From Patagioenas fasciata (lineage: Eukaryota > Chordata > Aves > Columbiformes > Columbidae): 64,000 bases of DNA. Position numbers and translations under genes: made by a program. The notes below the pieces were generated by a model that saw only the letters and a program-made list of their open reading frames with translations, ran no database searches and was not told the origin of the DNA. Below are positions 28,001 through 40,000 of the stretch, piece after piece. How positions within the stretch are numbered: the first letter of the stretch is position 1; every line of letters starts with the position of its first letter. Location of the stretch: NCBI RefSeq assembly GCF_037038585.1, contig NC_092520.1, positions 195,555,604-195,619,603 of the forward strand, in the 5' to 3' direction.

Positions 28001-31000
28001 TCAAGCTGTAAGACTTTGGGGGTGGGTTTTTTTCCCTCCCCTTTTTTATTTCTCTTTCTGTTTAGTAGATGAAACTTCTAGCCACAGATGTAAAACAGCT
28101 TTGCAAATCTGGCCTTTCTATAAATTTTATAATGCATTTTAGTTCACTCTAGTAGTTCAGGTTACAAATACTTTTTTTTAATTTTTTTTTTTAATGCTTA
28201 TTTGATAAAATTTGTTGTAGGCAGGTAAGGTGAATATTGATAAGGTGAAATAGATAAAAATTTATATTATCAGAAATTTTACTTGAATGGCAGTATAATT
28301 GCATTTAACAGATAATCATCCACCACCCCGACTTTCTATTTAAAAAAATTAGATTTCTTAGTTTTTAGTTAATGAAACTAACATAACTGCATGAGAAGTA
28401 AAACGTATTTATTTAGGTGTAAATTGTTAACACCAGCTGTAAACACCTACTTTTCTATCCCTGTTACATTCCCAGCATAAAAATAGGAACTACTAACTAG
28501 GACAGATCATTGCTAGTCAAGGTTTGTTTTTAAAATGTTATGCTTTGTTTCCAAACAACAATTTATTTGGTGGGCTGCACATATATAGTGAGTTTTATAT
28601 AGACTTTATAACTGCAGGTTTTCAAAAATCACACTCTATTTATAATTTTTTCAGGAGATAAATCTCCCCCTAAACTTGAACCATCAGATGCATTACCTCT
28701 TCCTTCAAACTTGGAGACTAATTCAGAACCACCAACCCTCAAACCAGTAGAACTCAATCCAGAGCAGAGTAAGCTTTACAAAAGAGTAAAATTTGATAAT
28801 GAATTATATAGCACTTCCATTCAGAAAGAAATAAATGGACACACTCCAGAACACTTACTTGACAGTAATCTCAATGAGTCGACTGTTTCTGCTGTAGCTG
28901 AGTCATCAACTGATGTAAACAGACGTACATCCATTCTCTTCTGCAAATCGAAAAGTATAAGCCCCCAAAAGTCTGCAAAGAACACTGAAACCCAGCCAAC
29001 TTCTCCACAGCTAGGGACCAAAACCTTTTTGTCTGTAGTCCTTCCAAGGTTGGAGACACTTCTGCACCCAAGGAAAAGATCAAGGAGTGCATGTGGAGAT
29101 TCTGAGGTTGATGATGAGTCCCCTGTAAAGCGCTTGGATACAGGTAAATGTTACAGAACTTATTTGAATGGATACACCTTGAAAGTTAACGTAGCTGTTA
29201 ATTTTTTGACATACCTGTGATTGTTAATGTTCAGATTTTAGCACTTGAACACTTCTTCTCATAGTTGAGTAGTTGTAGTTCAGAAAATTACTGATTCATT
29301 TTTGTGTTGGCCCTGTACAATTAGACTTAGTGAACCAACTTTTACTTTTGCAGTTTTCACTTTAAGAATGGAATCTTCAAATTCACATCCATGGGTGGCT
29401 AATTCTTTGTTTGTTTGTTTTGAGCTGTTTTCTACTTCTTTTTGTCGCAATGAATAGGAAAGGTGGATCACCTGGTTTTTTGGAACTTCCCTGTTAAATT
29501 GCATGGAAACCTCACAATGCAGTGCCAAAATTAGAACTCTTGTAAAGAGGAGCATGGAAAATACATGTTCCATGTATTACTTCATTTTACTGTAGTATTT
29601 ACGCTAAGCATATTTTCACGTTATTTAACTTATGTCTGTGTATGCGGTGCTTTGTATACCCATGTATTTTATGCAAGTGTTAAAATCCCAAACTATAATG
29701 ACATTTCCCGTGTTTGTTTTCTGTAGTCAGTGCATTTTAAATAAATGAAGTTGAAGAATCTAGGTGTAGGATTACACTCTTAGTGAGACTTCTCTAAAAA
29801 ACATTAAAAAAAATTATCCTGATATATTGGTACAGTACAGTTTAAGAGAACCATAATTCTGTTTATTGGAGAAGTTGGAGTAAAACCCTCTTTGAGGAAG
29901 AACAGCAGCATAAAGAAATTACTTAAATAAGTTTCCGTAACGTTATCCATGGCCATTGCTATGACATGTATTACCCTTGAAATAAATACTCTGTTCATTG
30001 TCATGTTGATAACCCATATACAGGTATGAAAACAGCATGTGTGTTTTTGTGCTTTTGAATGAAAGAAGGAGGAATGTAATTTAACTGTTGTTGTGCACTC
30101 CAAAAGCTCTTTGTGTTTTGTGGGTTGGAGGGTAAAATAAGGTTGTTTTTTTTGGCTTTTTGTTGTGTTTTATGTTGTTGTTATGGTGAGTTTTTAAATT
30201 ATTTATGTTTTTTTTGTTTGGGGGTGGGGGAGTTTCTTTTGGTGTTTGGTTAGTTCATGTTTGTTTTGTTTTGTTTCGTTTTTTTATGAGATTTTGTTTT
30301 TAATCATCAAGTGAGGAGAAAAATTATTCCAATGCTAGAATCATAGCATGAGAAAATCAGAGTTGTTGGCGGGGAAAATATTTTCATTTATATGTCTGTT
30401 TCTTTGTTTCATTTCTTTGGAAAGCCCGTTTCCATTCCTTTTCATAACATCTTGGAAAGATTGTGTAGACTTAATTTGGTACTTGAGTTCTGAATTAGGA
30501 AGGTATTATATAATATTTCATATATATATATATGATATTTTTTATATTTATATATATATAAAATAACATCATATGTTATATCATCTTAAGGTAGTGTAAG
30601 AATAGAAATGAGTTGATCTCCGTTAATGATATAAACACGTTTGGTTTGCAAATATTCTGATTTACCAGTGTGTCATCTAGATAATTTTATTATGTACACT
30701 TATACAGATTGTATTTTATCAAACACACAGTTAATCATTTTGTGCTAGATGAGGCCAGGAATCACTACTAATTCCTTGAACATTTTATCTTGAATATTGT
30801 GAATTATTTCTTTGGAGAAGAAGTGGTTTTATTATACAGGAAAACTGACTTAATCCTTGGCCATTTTAAAAAAAAAAAAAAAAAAAAAGGAAAAAACAAA
30901 ACACCAGATTTTTAAAGCATTCAGAAAACTGGTGTTTTGCTTTTCTTTTCATGTGGTTAGATTTATGTGGGGCAAATATGCTTCTGATTATCTTCAAAAC

Positions 31001-34000
31001 AACAGAAAAACAAACAACCACCAACCCAAGCAATTATGGATAGTTTCTTCTAATTTTAGTGATCTTCTCATTTCAGAATTTCTAGGGGGTTTGGGATTTC
31101 TGTTTGTTTTTATGTAATACGTAGGCTACTAACAAGAATGAAATCCAAAATGTTACAGAATTTTGTTAAAAAAGAAAAAAAATCTTTTATCTTCTTCCTG
31201 AAGGTAATAAAGATATACACAGAATTAAATATATGTAGAACTAATTCTTAGCGGACATGTATATTTAATCTTTATATTTGTTTCTTCTAGAAGAGACTGT
31301 ATGTGTATTGAAATGTTTTAGCCAAGTTAAATTAACCTGAAGGTGTTGTAGTTATTCTTTAATAGTACGTGGTTTTTAAAGATACGTCGTTCATGCAGAT
31401 GTGTCAACTTTTCTAGTGGAGATAGGAAAAAAGTAATTTAAAAGGACTTTGCTTAGTGTACAAGGCATTGATATTTCAAAGTGGTCATGAGCTGCACTGT
31501 CACATCTTTTTTTCTTCCTTACCTGTTCATAACCATTGTGGGGGTTTTTGCCATTGCTTAAAGAAACCTTGTTTTTTTCTTCACCTTACTTACTCTCCTC
31601 AGCATTCCTCCTTTTCATGTCACTCATGTCTTCTTACATGAAAAAGTTCAAAGGAAGAATCTAACTACTCCTACATTTATACAGTCCTAAAATTCCATTT
31701 GGGTCTTTGAAGGCCAACTGCAAGGCTGAGGTGGCCCCTGGTGAAAGTGAGTTTGACACTCCTGCTCTAAAGCTTCCCTAGTAATGTAAAACTGCAGCTA
31801 GTTTGTGATGTTCATTATTCTCATAGACTGCCTTTCATTATGCTCTCTTGAATTACATTTGAGGCTGATGTGCTTGCCAGTTAGTTTCAAGAAAGACACA
31901 TGCAGGATCTATCAGCACACTATATGGTATCCCATGTGTTGTTGTTATTCATACACAAAATAATTACTGAAATACTAGCTTATTTTCAGAAATAGGTGGA
32001 CTATTGTACAACATGACTTAAACTTCAAAGTGGACTGAAAGCAGTTCACTTTACTCTGGCCCTCTTTATGAATCTTCGTTTAAAAGATGTGAAGCAATAG
32101 TGTAATATAACCTTAAATTCTAATTTCAGAGTGTTCTAGTAGAGCGTTATCTATTACTTATATAGCACATCTTTCTCCATAGTTGATACGTGGAAACTGA
32201 CAACTGCATAGTGAAGAGATGTGTTTAAAAATTTTCTATACATACTTGATGTATCTTGACTTTGCTTTGTATGGTACCTAGCAATTTCAAAAAGTAGATA
32301 GACTGGTTTTACTTCAGAAATTTTGGTCACATCATCAGAGAATGACGTATGATTCTTGAAGTTCAGGCATGTCGAATCTTAACTGCAACAAGTTCAATGA
32401 CCTTTTCAAAATATCTATTGTATGCTTACCTTGCCCCTTGGTTACAAATACTAATCCTTTTTGTTAGGAAATGAGTTGATGCATTTATTACATTTGAGGA
32501 AAAAAGGTGATTAATGGATAGAAGGTAGATTTTACCAACTGTTTGAAAATTTGCCTTTATCAGTTGTGTGTAGGTGAAAGTCCTGGAAAAAATGACTGGT
32601 CTAAGATATCTTTTCAACATTTTAAAATGCCAGATGAGGTTCAGATCAAATTTTCATGTTCTTGGTTTTATCCATCACCTTTAAGCTTTCATAAATTTAG
32701 GATAGTAATTCACTGTTATTGTGTTGGTACCTTCTATTTTGATTAGAAGCTCAATATTTAGAATATACTATCATAAGCAATCACTTGAACTTATCATAGA
32801 ATTAGGATTGCAAATAGTGATTGTTATAGCGCAGTATGTTGGTTTTTTATTATTTCTTGGCTAGATAGAACTAATAGAAAATTTCAGTGAAACATAATTA
32901 TTTAACATTCTTCTTGCTTTCAGCTACACAGATTTTCTCAAGGCATTGAAATGGATGTAAATCAGTATTTATAACATCGATCACTGAATTAGAGTATTAA
33001 TACAGTAAAAAGCACAGCATTGGGGGGGCAAGGGAATTTATCATTTCTTAATGTATCTTTGCATGCTGTTGTCAGTATACAACAAACGTAATTATACCAT
33101 ATTAAATGTTATTAGTAAATGTTTGCCTAACTTTGACATCGCTACAAAACATTTTATGGCTCTTCAGAACTGTCTGCAGTTAACCTGTATATGAATTCCA
33201 CTTGCCTTTGGTATAACTTAGTATTTTAGCGAATACCACTTTTACTTAATTTTATTTGATGTGATAAGGATAGAGCTTATATCTGCGGTAAAATGGAACA
33301 CAGATTATTTTTTGAATTCTTCAGTACATGATTACTAATGAATCTTTGGCTCTCGGGAGCACAGGCCAATTTGATTAGAAGTCAAGTTTCATATGTGCAG
33401 CATTCGATTACCATTCTCTAAATGGAAGAAATTAAAGTAAAATATGTATATCTAAGAACATAGCTTATGCCCACTAAGTGAATACCAAACTAGACTAGAG
33501 GTTGCTCAGTGAAAAAACAAATTGGCATAATGAATCATCTGGTTAACACAGATAGGAATGATAGTGTATACAGATGTTCATGAGTAAAACACAATAATTT
33601 GACGAGATCTACTGTCAGATCCAGTCTCCTTATGCTTTGAATTAAAACTGTTTTCTTTTTTCTTCAGATGCATTGTGATTGTTTCCTGTAAAATCTGATG
33701 AGAAATTCAGTTATTTAAGCACTTAATGATGTTCAAAAACTTCAGCTGCCTGCCTTTGGGAAGTTTCAAAACATAAAACAGTTTAAGGTGTATATGAAAA
33801 CAAAGCATTGGAGATTGTGAAGGCCTGAAAGGAATTATCCCTTGGCTTGTTAAATTTGTCAGTGTAGAGACATGGGGACTACAGGACCAGCTGAGTTGTC
33901 AGGACAAAACCAGGCTGCACAGCAGCCCATGAGCACCAAAGAGGCTGAGAAAGTGAAGTTTGACTAGAACGGTTCCAAAATTATTGGGGGAGATGCTAGT

Positions 34001-37000
34001 GCATTTTTTTTCCTTCTTTTTGACAAGTGTTTTTTTTTGTTTCGTTCGCTTGGGTTTTTTTGGGTAGTTTTGGTGGGGTTTGTATTAGTGAGATGGTAGG
34101 CTGCTGAGAAACTTTGACCATTTACGAAGAAAATAACTCAAATTAAGGAAGGAAATTTGAAAATAACAGAATGCTCCATTTCTTTATTTGTATTTTGCCC
34201 ACTCAAGCTTTAGACAGAAATTCTGGCAACTCTACTGAAATTTTCACCAATTTAATTTATGGTAAAATTTTGAGAAATAGGAGAGGATTTTTGTAATACG
34301 TGTGGAATAAAATAACAGCATAAGGCAGAAAGAGGGGGAAGGAAATTATTTTATATCAGTCAGCAATTGCAGTCACATTTAAGATAACAAAATGTTCCTT
34401 TTGGTTTTATTTCATCTAAAGAACCATAGTATTAACTTCCCCGCTATTAAAAATATTTTGCTTATTTCTTGATTTTATATTATTAGAATAGAGAGAATTT
34501 TGAGTGACGTGGTCAAAAACAGTGGGACTTGATGAACAACTAGATAAGTGGGGGTTTTGTCCTTTTCAAGGCTTGTGAAGTGTGAGATTGTGTAAGTTAT
34601 GATATGCATTAATATTTTAGAAATTTTTCTTGGGTCTTAAACCTGTTAATTTATTCAAAACTACTATCTTTTGGGTTATTTTAAAGATACTAATTATTAG
34701 CACCAAACTAAAAATAGCTGTGTTTTCTAAGATCAGCATAACTGAATTTTCTGTAATGATAAAAAATATTTCTAGATGCCCTCCTGTTTTTCTTGATGCT
34801 GTAGGAATTGTGAAGCCTTCTACTGTATCCTGGCATTTCATTTTTTTTGAATGCTTAATTCATTTCTTGGCCCAGGTTTGGCTTTCTAGAAAATAAAATG
34901 TCATAGTCCTCTACATGTTTCATCTGTGGCATTTAACACTAATTTTTCTGTGTGGTGCAGATGGTAAACAGAAAACTGTGGCATTTATTGAAGGTATTAA
35001 AAAAGAGACTGGATTTGGAGGTCCACACTATGCTTATAAATTAAGAACACACTTGCCATGGTGTTGGGACTGAGTATAGATGATCTGTGTTGAAATTCAC
35101 AGGCTTGGTTATTGTGAAGTCCCTTGTATCAGGTACATAAGGTACCAGAGATGATCAAATCACCATTGTATTTGGCTTATGGATGATCATAAAAATGAAT
35201 CCAGTGACTCCAACACTGAACTTTGGGCACTGAACCTAGAAGTCAAAACTACAGGTGACTTGGACCTCATTCTGCTGTGACTGGGGAGAGAGGGAGACAG
35301 TTCCCGTGGTATGATTGTCTGCAGGATGGATGTCTCTCAGAAAAGATGTGTCGGGGGGTTTGTTGATGTTTCCTTTTTTATTTTTCTTTTCCCTCTTTCC
35401 CCCCAGATGAGAATAGATTAGGTGGTTACATGTGCAGAGGGAGGTCCTCAATAAGGAGTAATGATGGTAGTATGTACTCTTGCTGTAGCATACAGGCTCT
35501 CTGAATCCTTCCATCCTGAGATGTAGCTCTGATTTCTGGATTACTGAAGTCACCTGGATAAGTGTTACTTCTCATTCTTTTCCTGCACAATGACTTATAT
35601 TCACCTAAAGTAGAAAAGCTTACTAAATCATAAACCAATAAACAAAATTGGTCATTCTTCATTTGTGATATATTTCTACCCTTTTCTATTGTGACAAAGC
35701 AAAGTTTTCAAAATTCAAGAGCATCTAAGTGTTTCATCAGCCTTTGATCGTTCACTTGATTACATAGCTGTTCTTTGTCTATATGTTTTTCTAAACCAAG
35801 GATCTTCCACAAGCATTTAGATGAGGCAGGGCATCTTTCTGTCCTGGAGTGCTGGACATAAGTGCTCTATAAAAACAGAGTCTCAAAATGGTTTTTACAA
35901 AGTCAGAAGGAAAACTACCAGTTTAGTTTCTGCTGAGGCAGTATTGCAAGCAAAATTAAGAATTGGGAAGTAAAAGGAAAACTCTGTCCTTAAGGCTCCT
36001 TTCCATGAGGGAAAGTTTGCTTAAAAAATAATTCGTGGCAGTTACCCAGTATACTGTCAAAGAAAAACCTGTTTGTCCAGTTGTTAGGCTTCTTCATCAA
36101 AAGCTCCTGGGAAGAGATTAGCTTCACCCTTTCAAGCCAGAACACAGTCAAGATTTCACTTTTGCCTGGAAATGCCAAATAGGGATCCTTGAGCCAAGTA
36201 GAATGGGGATAGTTGCTTCAAGAAGCAATACAGCAGAGATTACACGTGAACTGTGGTATTGTGTGTATCCTTGTGCATGGTTCTCAAATGGAAAAGATTG
36301 CATAAGCATTTCTACGGATAGAGTAGCTGGAAAATGACATTCTGCTGGTGCTGTAGGAGGAAGTGTACACATAAGAAGGTATCCCGTAAAAAGAAACATA
36401 CATTACACAAGAACAGGTTAAATACTTGATACAAAGTTCTGTTTATAGGTACCAAAACAGCTGTCAGTTGGACTTTGTCAGACCATGCTATCCTAACGTG
36501 ATAACATTCCCCCTGCTTACATTTTTCTTTCTCTCCTCCTCCCTTCTTTCTCTTTTCTTCTTTTACTTTTCCCTTTTCCCCTTCCACCAAAGCTGTAATG
36601 ATACAGCTGTCCTTCAGAAATTTCTTTCTTACAATGTGTCATTGGAAGAAAAATGGAGATGAAAGTAGATGTTGAAAAGTAACCTTTGGCTGGTAAAAAT
36701 GGTTAAGTACTCCTGAGTTCTATTTTTTTTTTTTTTTTTCTTAATAGAAGTATTTTAGGTCTGAGGTGAAAAAAAAAAAAAAACACTATACATTAATCTG
36801 ATTAGATACAAAGATGTGAATGTGCCGGTCAGCCTTATTTTATCTGTGTTCAGTGCTGCCTAAAAATAGCAAAGCCAGGTTGATGTTTAATAGCCCTTGA
36901 TTGTCTTCACTTGGTGATGCTTCAGGCACCGTCAGGTTGACTGCACAAGCAGTGAAACATCCTATTTTGTCTTTGAAGCTCCTTCCGGTGAGGCCAGGAA

Positions 37001-40000
37001 GACAATTTTAGGATTGCAATCACTGTTCATTTTTTGCTAGGCTGGAATAATTTTTTAGTGCGATGTTACAGTTCCTGAAAGGATTCAGATTGTGTGCTTC
37101 CCCAAGTACGGACCAAGCTGTCGTAGAAGGAGGCTGTTCAATGCCCATAGTAAGCACTGGATCTTTTTATGCTGAATCACTTGAAGTTTTCCTCTCTCTG
37201 TGAAATACCTCTCAAGGTTCAAAAGGCCTGGAAAATGGGGTCAAAAAATGCAGCTCTGCAACTTAACGAGGTAACTGGTTAATGCAAGGACTTGCAGTTT
37301 ACTGTGGTGTCCTCTGTGTCACCTCACATTTCTGCCTTCTCCTTTCTTTCAGTGGCAACTTTAGTTTCAATTTCTCTTCCCTGTCCTAGAATGAGGCACA
37401 AATTAAGAACCAATTTTCTAAATAGCTGTAAAAGGCAAATAAATGGTAGATTATTTGTTTCCTTTTTAATAGTGTAAAATTGCTGGATGCACTTACGTAA
37501 GAGAGTTCTGAAGTTCACCTACCTGTGTGTCTGGTTCCTTTTCTTTGGATACCATGCCCAGCAATTGTATTCTTACAATTACAGGGAAACATTTACTTTC
37601 AAAGAAGAAAAAAAATCCTTTAGATAGCAATTTATATATATAAATTTTATAATTAAACCCTTTAGATAGTAATTATGAAAAATAAGTTCCATTTAGGAAA
37701 AGGAAAAGCCTGCCTTTGTAGGTCCTGCTGGGCTGTTCTGAAAGACTGCTAGGCGCTAGATTTTTGTTGATGCAATGTATAGTGATAGGTAATTATCATG
37801 CTTTGTCATTATATGAGTATGAAAATAGTCTTTATTGATGTAAGCTTTTAATCACTCTTAGAGATTTCTTTTAATTTATATCACGATTTTGTAGGTGATT
37901 AAATAGAAATTTCAAATGAAGAATGCGCATGAAAGTATTTTTTCTAGAGGCTCCTTACTGTTTGCATTACTCCATAGTTCAGAAAAAATGTTTGGAAAAA
38001 AGGTTCTGATCTTAAATCCTTGGTCTTACCTAGAAAATTAGAGGTAGATGGTCCTAAATATTACTGACTTTCTGAAGTTGTATTTCTTGGATACTGAGTG
38101 ACAGACCCATTGATGTGTGATTCAGGAACTTTAATCTTATATTTTACAGTCATCTGTGTGTGGTTTACATGTCATAAATCATGTAAGCTAGAGCTGACTA
38201 AAAAATTCTATTTGCAAAGTTTTAAATTCTTCAGGTTTTGTGCTTGCATGTTTCAATGGCGTTTTCTACTATACTACTGTCATCAGTCTTTTTTCTATAC
38301 AACTAGAACAGCTGATACTCTTGAGAAGATGGTGTAGAACTTTTTTTTGATAAATGTTTCTGCTTGTATGCTATTATTTTCTTTTCATATTTTTCTGGAA
38401 AGTTGTCAAACTCCTCTACTAGTGTTGCCTCCCACTTGAATATTTTCAAATGTCTTGAACAATCGTCGTACAATACAGTGATCCTATTGTTGTAGTGCAC
38501 AGAGCAACAGACAGTCCTTGTCTTGTATAAGGTGGAGTGATTAAACGTTGATTCTTTTTCCTTTCTGTTGCACAGTTTATATTCAGCTGTTTTAGCACAT
38601 TTTCATCTGATTAGCCGGAGACACCTCTTATTCCGAGATTCTGAAGCAAATTAGTAGTTACAGGATAAATTCTTAAATGTTCTTTTGCATCGTATTGAAC
38701 TTGAACTATTTTTAGAGCCACCAAACTGTACTCTTCACATACTACTTAAACAAAAATGACATTTTTCTCTTTAGGACTTGAAAGATGCTCCTGTTTAGTA
38801 TGTAAGTGCAACGTCATGGGCTCACACGAAGCTTTCTTTGCTATCTTTGACTGTGACCAAACTTTAATCAAGTTTTAAAAGCTTCATTTCCAAGGATACT
38901 CTTCACACCAAACTTGATCATCCTTGTGAGTTGGCATACTGGAGACTCTTTTAAGAACTGTAAACTTCTGTGTGCTCCAATATTCATCTGTGTATTGTGA
39001 AAAGAATGATTGTGTCTGATATTCTTGCTGCACTCCAGAATTTACTGGTGGAAGTAGACATTTATAGGGTTACTTCAAGGTTCACTTCTAAAAAACTTTA
39101 TGGATACCTTCCTATTGCTGCAGTACACCTATTTTCAAGGTTTGCATATTTAAGAATACAATAACTTTGGATTATTTATTACCTTAAAGTATTTCTTTAT
39201 CCTGTCTGTGTGTACCTGTATATATAAATCCTCTTAAATTAGGGTCATCGCCCTTCTTACTCTAGCTGGAGGAATTTTTAGATATGTTTCAAAACGATGT
39301 TCTTGATGCCTGTCTTGCACATGGAGGCTGTATTCTATGCTTTCAATGCCTTTAATATATTTTCTTATTCAAGAAGGAGGTCTGAATCAATATGAAACTT
39401 TTAGTCTAGTTTTGCCTCTTTTGAAACTTCTGCTGAGTATTAGTGTTAAAATATGTGGAACACGTGTATCCTTCTGTCTCTGGACACTGCTGTAAGGATG
39501 GCTTATTTATTTGAAACCTCTGTTTTCCTTTCAGAGAGACTTAATGGCTTTTTCACTGTCTTCCAGGTTCTCATATTAACTAATATCATACTGGGTATTT
39601 CTGTCTTTGGATCCTAATTATTTTATGTTATCCTCAACATGGAATGGAATTCAGTTTAATGATCATTTTGGAACACAGAAAGACAATTACATTTGAAGTA
39701 ATTATTTTGGATCATGTTGAAGACATCAGCCATCCTTAGAACAAAAAAAAAATATGAACACTGTTGGAGGAAGTCTTTGACATATATGATATTATGCTCT
39801 TCATTCAATATATTGCCCAATTTCCGTAAGTGATAAAGTTGTACGTGTTGTAGTACATGTGACACAAGTTGGTCGCAGATTTTTACCAGTCCCAGCATTC
39901 TTATTCCCAGAATGTGCTCTGTGAGAGCAGATCAGTTAAGAATGTTTCATCTCTGCCCTCTTCCCTTGCCCAGAAAACAGTCTAATCTTACTTGGAGAAG

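Noticed and set aside
28821..29092. Minus-strand open frames opposite the BRD1 isoform exon
   Set aside because: They are antisense shadows of a conserved BRD1 coding exon.
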